DNA of 64,000 bases from CBDBBY01 sp965203795. Its GTDB lineage: Bacteria; Pseudomonadota; Alphaproteobacteria; Rhodobacterales; Rhodobacteraceae. Position 1 is the stretch's first letter, and each line of letters begins with the position of its first letter. Made by a program: the position numbers and the translations under genes. The stretch is from contig OZ241915.1 of NCBI GenBank assembly GCA_965203795.1, forward strand, positions 3,658,001 through 3,722,000, written 5' to 3'. Positions 1 to 7,741 of the stretch are shown one piece after another. Under the pieces are notes generated by a model. The model made no database searches, was not told the origin of the DNA, and saw nothing but the letters and a program-made list of their open reading frames with translations.

Positions 1-33
1 CAGATCCGATCTTGACGCAAGCGTTAACAGGCC
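1..33 (-). mobile_element. Right end of an IS5-family element (copy 1, truncated by window edge)
   Basis: The first 33 bases are identical to the last 33 bases of the complete IS5-family element at 61068-61919, including the terminal inverted repeat CAAGCGTTAACAGGCC. The next four bases (34-37) are CTAG, the same target sequence duplicated around the complete copy. The window therefore opens at the end of a second copy in the same orientation. Its insertion lies just upstream of the hydrolase gene, so it may have removed or replaced that gene's promoter. Confidence 0.9.
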
Positions 34-451
34 CTAGTCCGAAAAAGCGCCGTGCCGAAAGTCAAACTGGAAGCCGTCACGCCTCATTATGAATCTTGCG
101 GAACCGCCGGGAAGACGCCGGCGGTGTTGCTGCATGGATTGGGATGCCAGCTGACGAGCTGGCCCGAAACCTACATCAATGCTTTGGCCCGGGGCCGGAC
201 CGTTTACGCGTTCGACCAGCGCAACAGCGGACTCTCGTCGAAAATCGGCGCAAGCATCGCGTCTGGGCATGCGACCGATTGGGCCGGGGCGCGCGCCTAC
301 GCGCGAACTCATGCTGTTCCCTACACGCTTTTCGATCTGGCCGACGACATAATCAATGCGATGGCGAACCTGAAAGTCGGCCGCTATCACGTCGTCGGAC
401 ATTCAATGGGCGGAATGGTTGCACAGATCGTCGCCGCACGTGATTCCGGAC

Positions 452-2222
452 ATGTTGCGGGGTGCGTCCCAAATTTTTGGGTCAGGCGGCTGCGGCTCGG
501 CAGGCCCTCCAATCGAGGAAGTCGGCCCAGCGGTTGTTGTCGATGCAGCATTTGACGGCGAGCAGGGCGTTGGCGCCCGCCTTCGACCAGCGGCAGCCCG
601 ACCGCTTGAACCGGCTCCCGACGATCCGCTTGCAGGCACTCTCCACGACGCCGGACCCGACCGGCAGGCCGCGCTTCCGGTAGACATCGTAGCGCATCCG
701 GTCCTTGTTCGCCTCCATGTAGCGGACGCAGGCCTCGACGGCCTCGTCGCGGTCGCGGTGCGGCTTCAGGCCGGCGATGACGAGGTCGACCCGCCCGCCG
801 TTCAATTGCGCCTTGATCCTCTCCATCCGCGCCTTCCGCCCGGCCCTGCCCGGAGCGAGGGCCCGCACCGCCGCCGCCGCGTATTCGAGGGCATGGAACT
901 GGTCGAGGATGAAGGTCGTCCCCGTGCCGGCGAAGACCTCCTCGCAGACGTTTCGGATCCATGCCGCCCCGTCGGACAGCACGACCAGCTCTTCGGCCTC
1001 GAACAGGCCCTCCCGCAGCCCGAACCGCTCAAGGCGCCCCGCGAACTCCGACGCCCGGCTGATGCCGCCTTCCGACCGCGCGCTGTCGATGCGGACGCTG
1101 ACAGCGCCGCTGCCCCTGTCCTTCCTCGGCTCCCCGGTCTTCGGGTTCCGGCTTTCGGCCGTGTAGCGGACGATGGCCTTCGCCTCGCGGGTCTTCGCCG
1201 CGCCGTCCTCCTGCTTGCCCGGAACGCCCTCGACCTCGCCCGCGGCCATCGGAACGCCGGTGCCGTCGATTCCCACCAGGACCCGCTTCGCCGGGGGCTT
1301 GCGCTCCCCGGCGTCCGCCCGCTCGAACTCCTGCATCTCCTGGCCGATCCTCGCGCCGCAGCGCTGGAGCGTCGACTTCGGAACGCGGACGCCGGCAAGG
1401 TTCCCGAGCTTGCGGCTCGCCTCCGCGCAGCTGTCGGAGCCGGCGGCGTCGGCGCAGACGCTTTCCGCCCCGGGCGCGGCGGCCTTGCCCTCCAGGCCCA
1501 GCGCGCGGTCCAAAGGGAAGCGGCCGCCGCCGCACTCGCGGCAGCGGTAGTACCTGCGCTTGACCCTGACCTGCCCGAGGCGCGTCAGGAGCGTCTTTCC
1601 GATCCGGCCCTGCCGCTCCATCCGCCGGCCGCAGTCCGGGCAGGGCGGGGCCGGAAGCTCGGCGTCGAGCGCCTCGAGCAGGGCCGCGTAGCCCCGCGCC
1701 CCGGAGCCGAGCATGCCGTCGCGGACCGTCGTCTCGAGCGCGTCCAGGTCCGGAACCCGGCCGCCTCTCAGCTCCGCCCTCATCCGCGGAAGCGAACGGC
1801 CGAACGCCGCTTCCGCCGCCGCAAGCAGCGCGCCCATCTCCGGCGCGCCGACGTGCGAAGGCTCCCCGACCTCGCGGCAGCGCACCCGGCCGCCCTCGCG
1901 CCAATGCTCCGTGAAAACGCCGCCGGCCTCGCGGACCACAGGGGGATGCTTCGCCGCCTCCTCGTCCGTCAAGCCTTGCAAATACGCCACCGTGTTCGGA
2001 TGGCGGAACTCCGAATCCTTCGTCTTGCCTGCCATGATGTTCTCCGCTGCTCGCGCCCGGATGCGCGGCGCCCGCCGTTCGCGGGTCTTCGGCAGCCGCG
2101 CCGGGACCGCTCCATCCTGGCCCGCGGAGGCGCGTTTGCAACCCTTGGAACGCCGGGCGCGGCCGAAAACCGAGCCGGCGGAACAGGCTCAACCCAAAAA
2201 TTTGGGACACACCCCATGTTGC
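452..2222 (-). mobile_element. Complete ISKra4-family insertion sequence with 7-bp target duplication
   Basis: The element spans 459-2215 (1757 bp). Its ends are imperfect inverted repeats of about 27 bp, beginning GGGGTGCGTCCC on the left and, read inward, GGGGTGTGTCCC on the right. It is flanked by ATGTTGC at 452-458 and 2216-2222. The long terminal repeats, single transposase gene and clean duplication indicate a recent insertion. Shorter sequences with the same ends occur at 47728-47921, 55521-55641 and near 57220-57250. Confidence 0.9.
482..2035 (-). CDS. ISKra4-family transposase
   Basis: The 517-residue protein has an N-terminal helical region and a zinc-binding segment (CPDCG near residue 130 and CRECG near 160). 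A DDE catalytic core follows: Asp in GIDGTG, Asp in LSDGAAW and Glu in GSGVVESACKR. The C-terminus runs nearly to the left inverted repeat. Length and motif order fit ISKra4 transposases. No frameshift or stop is seen, so it may still be active. Its C-terminal peptide (LLAVKCCIDNN) is the part still recognisable in the short derivatives at 47.7 and 55.5 kb, which shows they derive from the same family. Confidence 0.9.
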   Translation of the reverse strand: MAGKTKDSEFRHPNTVAYLQGLTDEEAAKHPPVVREAGGVFTEHWREGGRVRCREVGEPSHVGAPEMGALLAAAEAAFGRSLPRMRAELRGGRVPDLDALETTVRDGMLGSGARGYAALLEALDAELPAPPCPDCGRRMERQGRIGKTLLTRLGQVRVKRRYYRCRECGGGRFPLDRALGLEGKAAAPGAESVCADAAGSDSCAEASRKLGNLAGVRVPKSTLQRCGARIGQEMQEFERADAGERKPPAKRVLVGIDGTGVPMAAGEVEGVPGKQEDGAAKTREAKAIVRYTAESRNPKTGEPRKDRGSGAVSVRIDSARSEGGISRASEFAGRLERFGLREGLFEAEELVVLSDGAAWIRNVCEEVFAGTGTTFILDQFHALEYAAAAVRALAPGRAGRKARMERIKAQLNGGRVDLVIAGLKPHRDRDEAVEACVRYMEANKDRMRYDVYRKRGLPVGSGVVESACKRIVGSRFKRSGCRWSKAGANALLAVKCCIDNNRWADFLDWRACRAAAA

Positions 2223-2715
2223 GACCCTGACGTCGCTGGCTTCGTCGGGCGGGCAAGCGGATTTCGCGTCGGTCGGCAAGGCCAAGGAAGGCATGCAGCC
2301 GTACCTGACGTCCTATCCGACCAAGGAGCAAGCTGCCGATGCGATCGCCGCCTACTCCGCTGCGTTTTTCAGCGAGGAGGACGGCGTCACCGAAGAAGCG
2401 GTTCGCGCAGAAATCGCGAAAGGCTTTGAACGCGATTACAGCCCCGCCGGCAATCTGCGGCAATTCTGGGCGGTGATGTCGTCCGGCGATCGTTCAGAGC
2501 TGCTGTCGACCATCGCCTGCCCGACGCTTGCGGTTCTCGGCCGCCATGATGCGGCCATTCCGCCGGCGCTTGGCAAGCGGCTTGTCGAGCTGGTGCCGAA
2601 CAGCCGTCTGGAACTCATTGAAAACATGTCGCATTCGCTCAGCGACAGGCTCGCTCCCGAGCTATCGACCCTGACGCTTCAAAACTTCGAATTGGCGGAC
2701 GTCCCCGGCCCGTGA

Positions 2716-3049
2716 AATAGGGGCCGGAGTCCGCAAGACGGCCAGTGAAATTTCCGCAGCCAAGCAATTCATGGCGAATTCAATCCGTTCGTCCGGATCC
2801 GTTCCGTCGCACCGAGGAAACCGCAGTCGTGCGGCTGGGTCGGGTCGCCCGCGACCCGCTGCTTCGGGGAAGCTTGGAAGAAACCGGGGCCGGAACGCGG
2901 CAGCTTCCTCGGGTGCAGGCCGACCCTTTACGGCCAGCCGGGGCGCCGCGCCTGGACAGCCCGAACCGATGCCGGAATGGTCGCCAGGTTCACGGCGTTC
3001 GGCCCGGGGAGGCCGGACGCCGCCTGCCGCACGGAAATTGCGTATTGCC
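2716..3049. other. Intergenic stretch without a supported gene
   Basis: Short open frames overlap on both strands but none has a recognisable domain, ribosome-binding site or conserved pattern. The last bases lead into the tandem array that starts near 3050. Confidence 0.5.
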
Positions 3050-3740
3050 TGCGTAACCGCAATTTCACCAGCGTGGCGACCTCTAACCGATTCTGCACGG
3101 ACGTAACCGCAAATGCATAAACGAGGCAGGATCTAACCGCTGCCGCACCAGCGTAACCGCAACTGCACAGCTACGCCCACATCTAACCGCTTTTGCACGA
3201 GTGTAACCGCAAATGTACGAACAGGGCAGGATCTAACCGCCATCGCACCTGCGTAACCGTAACTCCACCAGCGCGGCCCTCAACCAATCGCTTCTGTACG
3301 GGCGTAACCGCAACTGCATGAGCGGGGCAGGATCTAACCGCCGCCGCACCAGCGTAACCGCAACTGCACAGCTACGCCCACATCTAACCGCTTTTGCACG
3401 AGTGTAACCGCAAATGTACGAACAGGGCAGGATCTAACCGCCATCGCACCTGCGTAACCGTAACTCCACCGGCGCGGCCCTCACTAACCGCTTCTGCACG
3501 GGCGTAACCACAAATGTACGAGCACGGCAGGATCTAACCGCTTCCGCACGCTCGTAACCGCAACTGCATGAACGGGGCAGGATCTAACCGCTATTGCGCC
3601 AGTGTAACCGTAACTCCACCAGCGCGGCGGCCTCTAACCGATTTTGCACGGACGTAACCGCAAATGCATGAACGGGGCAGGATCTAACCGCTATTGCACC
3701 AGTGTAACCGCTATTGTACGGAAAGGGCATCCGCTAATCG
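3050..3740. repeat. Tandem array of TAACCG-N4-TGCA motifs, composite period about 50 bp
   Basis: The core TAACCG, usually followed four bases later by TGCA or a close variant, recurs more than twenty times. Distances between successive TAACCG cores alternate between about 20 and about 30 bases, giving a 50-base composite unit. Linker phrases such as GGCAGGATC recur between units. A higher-order duplication of about 200 bases is also present: a block beginning CTACGCCCAC occurs at 3171 and again at 3372. The array is non-coding and ends about 30 bases before the Fic gene. Spacings near multiples of ten put the motifs on roughly one helix face, as expected of a protein-binding array, but no binding protein is identified. 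Confidence 0.85.
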
Positions 3741-3767
3741 CCATCGCGCTGTCGAAATTGATACAAT

Positions 3768-5288
3768 ATGCCTACACGATCCAAAGAACAGAATTGGCAG
3801 CCGGTTGGCCATGCTTGGCTCAGAAGCGAACTACGCCTGCGGGTTCCGCGCCCTGCAGTAGAAAGTTACGTCGTGCCGGGCGCACGTCGAACTGAAGACC
3901 ATGGTTCGCACATCATCGAGCTCTATCCCCGGCCATATGCCGTCGACGCTTCAGTTGTCTCGCATCTGAGGTTTGCGCTGCGTCACGAGCCAATCGATAT
4001 GGGAGTTCTGGCCGCCGCGTTGACGACAATAGAGGCCAAGGAAATTGAGGGCTGGGTGCGCTCGGAACCTACCGGAGCGTTCAGCAGGCGGGCGTGGTTT
4101 TTCCATGAGATGGTCACAGGACGAACGCTGGATCTTGAAGATGTTCGCGACGGAAACTACGTTGATGCCCTTAACCCGAAGTTTCATATCGTATGCAAGG
4201 GCCGCCGCTCGCGGCGGCACAGAGTCACGGACAATCTGCTCGGCGGACCTAGCCTATGTCCTACGGTCAGGCGCACGCGCCGTCTGATCGAGTTGATGGA
4301 ATTGCGGATCGACGAAGAAGCGCGGAACTTCATTTCCGACTGCGATCCTGCAGTTGTCGCCAGAGCGGTAAGCTATCTCTACACGAAGGAAACGCGATCT
4401 TCGTTTGAAATAGAAGGCGCCGTTCCTAGCGCATCCCGTGCGGAACGCTTCGTTGCTGCGCTCAGGGCGGCAGCCGACATGGATCCGACCGACAAGTCAG
4501 AGCTGGTCACCTTGCAGGGCAAGATAGTAGATTCACGCTATGCGGCAACAGGCTGGCGCGAACTCCAGATTTTTGTCGGCGAAACCATCGGCGGATTTGA
4601 ACAGAAGGTACATTACATCTGTCCGCGCCCCGAAGATGTGCCTAGCCTCATGGACGGCTGGGCCGCGCTTACGCACCGCGTCCGCGAAGGCAATGTCGAC
4701 GCCGTCGTTGCGGCTGCGGTTTCAGCCTTTGTCTTCGTGTTCGTCCACCCGTTCGAGGACGGAAACGGCCGCATCCACAGATTCCTCATGCACCATATGC
4801 TCGCCAATCGCGGCTACAGCCCGACGGACACGATCTTTCCGGTATCGGCGGCCATTCTCCGAGATCGTCGCGGATATGATGAAATACTCGAAACGTTTTC
4901 AGCCCCGATTATGGAGTTGCTCCAATGGAGCTGGACGGCAGCCCACGAGATCAAGGTCGAGGACGAATCCCGTTATCTCTACCAATATTTCGATGCGACC
5001 GCGTTCGCGGAATATTTGTATGATCGGATAATCGAGACGGTTAGAACGGATCTCAAGAAGGAAGTCGAATACATCGCTGTTTTCGACCGCGCCTTCAATG
5101 ACGTTCGAGAGATCGTGGACATGCCGGACCGCCGAGCCTCGCTTCTTGTGCGCCTCTGCATGCAGAACGGCGGAAAGCTCTCCAAGTCCAAGCGCAAACA
5201 ATTCGCCGAATTGACCGATTCCGAAATCAAGGCAATGGAGGCAGCCGTTCAGGAAGCAATGGAAGCGCGTGGTCGGACTCAGAACTAG
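3768..5288 (+). CDS. Fic-domain protein (probable AMP-transferase)
   Basis: The 506-residue protein carries the canonical Fic motif HPFEDGNGRIHR near residues 327-338. The His is the catalytic base and the acidic/Gly loop binds the nucleotide phosphates and metal. About 110 residues earlier the segment SSFEIEG fits the inhibitory-helix signature [S/T]xxxE[G/N], so the enzyme is probably autoinhibited in cis. The flanks look like Fic proteins of the larger Fic/DUF4172-like type: an N-terminal region without a clear family and a C-terminal helical, possibly winged-helix, part. Such proteins usually transfer AMP to protein hydroxyl groups; the target here is unknown. No antitoxin partner is adjacent. 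The start is the ATG directly after the repeat array and has no strong ribosome-binding site. Confidence 0.88.
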   Translation: MPTRSKEQNWQPVGHAWLRSELRLRVPRPAVESYVVPGARRTEDHGSHIIELYPRPYAVDASVVSHLRFALRHEPIDMGVLAAALTTIEAKEIEGWVRSEPTGAFSRRAWFFHEMVTGRTLDLEDVRDGNYVDALNPKFHIVCKGRRSRRHRVTDNLLGGPSLCPTVRRTRRLIELMELRIDEEARNFISDCDPAVVARAVSYLYTKETRSSFEIEGAVPSASRAERFVAALRAAADMDPTDKSELVTLQGKIVDSRYAATGWRELQIFVGETIGGFEQKVHYICPRPEDVPSLMDGWAALTHRVREGNVDAVVAAAVSAFVFVFVHPFEDGNGRIHRFLMHHMLANRGYSPTDTIFPVSAAILRDRRGYDEILETFSAPIMELLQWSWTAAHEIKVEDESRYLYQYFDATAFAEYLYDRIIETVRTDLKKEVEYIAVFDRAFNDVREIVDMPDRRASLLVRLCMQNGGKLSKSKRKQFAELTDSEIKAMEAAVQEAMEARGRTQN

Positions 5289-6312
5289 CGGGTCAGCCGT
5301 AGGTCCAGATGGATAGCTCCAAGCCAACATTGTCACCTGTCGTTGTGGCAAGGGTTGGGACGCCGGCTTTGACGATTAAAGTAGGCGTCTTGGAAATCTT
5401 GATCTCAATGCCTCTTTCACGGCGTAGTTCCTTAGGCGTGCGCACGCGGGTATTGATTTCGCTCAGCGGCAGGGTTGCAAGCGGAGGCACGAAAGTGGGC
5501 GCTCGTGCCGGGAATGGCCCGCAGGGAGCGGCTTCTGGCCGGCTTCTGCGCTTGGATCAACCTTCGTTGGCGACGCTGTCGCTCCAAGTCAAAGGTTTCG
5601 GCCGCAGGCCATCTTGAAGTAGCGTTCCGAAGTCGTCACGTCCGCGGTATCGCTAGTTCCATCGGACTGCCGATTCGTCGCGATGGCGGCTTGGATTATG
5701 GCAGCGGAATCCGCGCGGGCCATCGAGGTCCAGCACTTGAGGTTAGCAAACGCCCGGTGGACTCGCTCCGGCACCGCCATCTCGGGCAGGTTTGGCAACC
5801 GGTCGAATCTGAACCATTCGTCGGCCATGATCTCTGTTCATTGAACCATCGCAGTGGCAACAAATCGCTGCAGCTTCGGAGCGAAATAGTCTTGACCTTC
5901 CCCAGCCTGATACGTCCCGGTTTCTAGTCCGGCGTGATCTCGGCCGCGGCGGCGATCATCAGCCTGCCCTGCGGGCCGCAGCCTCGGAACCAAGGGTCCA
6001 AAGCCTTCGCAGAGTAGTTCACCAGGATCACGCTCGACCGCTCACTCGGATGGCAGACATTCGAAGAGTTCCTGTGGACCACCGCATTATCCGGAACCGC
6101 AGTGCCGACGATCCCGGTTCTTCGATGGGAATGCTCCGCGGTGGACGAATACTCCGCTCCGCTACGGACCGTAGCTACGGTTGGCAGCGCGCGTTGGCGT
6201 GGTTCGCATACAAAATATGTATTGAGCCAAGGCATCAATTTGCGATTCGAAACATGTTGTGGCATTGCCCGCCGACGAGGTTGGGTCCATCAATTTGGAG
6301 TGGTGGCGGACA
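5289..6312. other. About 1 kb without a confident gene, possible decayed minus-strand coding
   Basis: Two short minus-strand frames read like real protein. One is 79 codons at 5589-5828, starting MADEWFRFDRLPNLPEM. The other is 65 codons at 5293-5490, ending LELSIWTYG. They are in different frames and are not joined. They could be pieces of one decayed gene convergent with fic, but no family is recognised. The stretch 5924-6265 holds no supported gene and should contain the promoter of the vWA operon. Confidence 0.35.
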
Positions 6313-6990
6313 ATGGACGAGTTTGAGCAACAGCCTTTCGGCGATGTGGAATTCGCCGAAAATCCCGAGCAGCGGTGCCCCGTGCTGCTGCTGCTGGATA
6401 CGTCGTATTCGATGTCGGGCGCTCCTATCTCCGAACTGAATGGAGGTTTGGCAACTCTCCGCCAAGAACTCGTGAATGACTCAATGGCCACGAAGCGCGT
6501 TGAGCTTGCGATGGTCACTTTCGGCCCGGTTGATGTGAAATCCGATTTCGCCACGGTGGACCATTTCCTTCCGGGGACGCTCGACGCTAGCGGCATGACC
6601 CCCATGGGGGAGGCGATTACGACCGGTTTGGACATGCTGGCCAGACGCAAAGATCTCTACCGCCGGATAGGCGTGAAATACTACCGTCCTTGGGTGTTCC
6701 TGATTACGGACGGCGCTCCGACGGACAATTGGGCTGAAGCCGAACGCCGCGTTCACGAAGGCGAAGAGCGCAAGGAGTTCATGTTCTATGCGGTCGGCGT
6801 AGAGCAGGCGGACATGGATGTGCTCGGCCGGATCGCCACGCGCCAGCCGCTGAAACTCAAGGGTCTGGCTTTCAAGGAGCTGTTCCTGTGGCTGTCCAGC
6901 TCGCTGAGCGCCGTATCGCAATCCAACCCCGGCGATGCCGTTCCGCTCGAAAATCCCGTTGCCCCGGATGGCTGGGCGGTAGCAGGGTAG
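6313..6990 (+). CDS. TerY-like von Willebrand factor A domain protein
   Basis: This is a single vWA domain of about 225 residues. The metal-ion-dependent adhesion site is complete: DTSYSMS (DxSxS) near residue 30, Thr in the TPMGEA segment and Asp in ITDGAPTD. The body matches TerY, the vWA protein of tellurite/stress-response clusters. The ATG at 6313 is chosen because TerY proteins begin a few residues before the QQPFGDVEFAENPE stretch; an in-frame ATG at 6259 would add 18 residues. It is followed after 4 bases by a PP2C phosphatase and then by a kinase, the gene order of the described TerY phosphorylation triad. It probably acts as a metal-dependent scaffold for protein complexes. Confidence 0.88.
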   Translation: MDEFEQQPFGDVEFAENPEQRCPVLLLLDTSYSMSGAPISELNGGLATLRQELVNDSMATKRVELAMVTFGPVDVKSDFATVDHFLPGTLDASGMTPMGEAITTGLDMLARRKDLYRRIGVKYYRPWVFLITDGAPTDNWAEAERRVHEGEERKEFMFYAVGVEQADMDVLGRIATRQPLKLKGLAFKELFLWLSSSLSAVSQSNPGDAVPLENPVAPDGWAVAG

Positions 6991-6994
6991 CCCG

Positions 6995-7741
6995 GTGGCG
7001 TGGCGGTGGGCAGCCGCGTCGGTTACCGGCACGTCCCACGTTCAAGTTGGCGTCAGGCGTCAAGACGCTTGTGCGGTTTCGGCCATGGGCGGCAACTGCG
7101 TTTTCGCGATTGTGGCTGACGGCGCAGGCAGTGCTGAATTCGGCGCTTACGGCGCGTGGCTTGCCTGCCGGTTTCTTACCGTTCGATTTCGCGAGCGTCT
7201 ACGGAAGAATCCGGAATTGCCGCCCGGCGGATTGTTGCATGATTGGATAGATGAACTGCGGAACCGAATTGCCGACGTCGCCGAACGGCGCGAAAGTGCG
7301 TCCCGGCAGTTCGCATCCACCTTGGCTGCCATTCTCGTATCGCCGCATCAGGTGCTGACGCTGCAGGTTGGCGATTGCGCCGTAGTCGGCAGGAGCGATG
7401 GAGATTGGGAGGTTCTCTGCTGGCCCGAAAATGGCGAGTACGCGTCCAGCACGTACTTCGTGACTGACAATCCTGCACCGAGGCTCACCATCGCCCGCTT
7501 GTTGCGCGGGCATGATGCGTTCGCGTTGTTCTCCGATGGCGTTGGCGATTTGGCTTTGTCGCATTTCGATCATGCAGCGCACCTGGGTTTTTTCGATCCC
7601 ATGATGCGTCCAGTGGATGCCGCATCCGGTCAAGGACGCTTGGCTGATCTATCGACAAAGCTGGCCGCGTTCCTTGCCAGCCCGCCGGTTTGCGAACGCA
7701 CCGACGATGACAAGACGCTGATCCTCATATCCCGCGTGTGA
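6995..7741 (+). CDS. PP2C-family serine/threonine phosphatase of the TerY triad
   Basis: The 248-residue protein starts at a GTG four bases after the vWA stop. PP2C hallmarks are present: an early Asp in the VRRQDACAV segment, VADGAGSAEFGAYGA (the metal-binding DGxG region), LQVGDCAVV, ALFSDGVGDLA and the C-terminal TDDDKTLILI. The minimal size matches the stand-alone PP2C of TerY triads. It is predicted to dephosphorylate targets of the neighbouring kinase, possibly the kinase itself. Its end overlaps the kinase start in GTGTGA, so the two are translationally coupled. Confidence 0.88.
   Translation: MAWRWAAASVTGTSHVQVGVRRQDACAVSAMGGNCVFAIVADGAGSAEFGAYGAWLACRFLTVRFRERLRKNPELPPGGLLHDWIDELRNRIADVAERRESASRQFASTLAAILVSPHQVLTLQVGDCAVVGRSDGDWEVLCWPENGEYASSTYFVTDNPAPRLTIARLLRGHDAFALFSDGVGDLALSHFDHAAHLGFFDPMMRPVDAASGQGRLADLSTKLAAFLASPPVCERTDDDKTLILISRV

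Larger units (their letters stand above)
52..2715 (+). pseudogene. Alpha/beta hydrolase interrupted by an ISKra4-family element
   Basis: The 5' part (52-458, GTG start) encodes the N-terminal half of an alpha/beta-fold hydrolase with the oxyanion-loop LLHGLG and the nucleophile elbow GHSMGG. The 3' part (2223-2715) carries the acid loop (LGRHDAAIP) and the catalytic His region (ENMSHSL). Removing the IS (459-2215) and one copy of the 7-bp duplication ATGTTGC deletes 1764 bases, a multiple of three. This rejoins the halves in frame (GHVATLTSLASSGG) as a protein of about 299 residues. The gene was therefore intact until the insertion. The substrate is unknown. An IS5 end lies 15 bases upstream of the start, so the promoter may also be lost. 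Confidence 0.88.

Noticed and set aside
419..2230. Long plus-strand open frame (603 codons) opposite the ISKra4 transposase
   Set aside because: It is the antisense shadow of a high-GC gene. Its residues are Arg/Ala/Pro-rich without motifs, while the minus strand has a full DDE transposase.
1029..2294. 421-codon minus-strand frame in the same element
   Set aside because: It reads the transposase gene in another frame and gives low-complexity Arg/Gly sequence with no domain.
3050..3740. CRISPR array
   Set aside because: Repeats are not identical 23-47-mers with unique spacers. The conserved core is short, spacing alternates at 20/30 and linkers themselves repeat. No cas gene is present.
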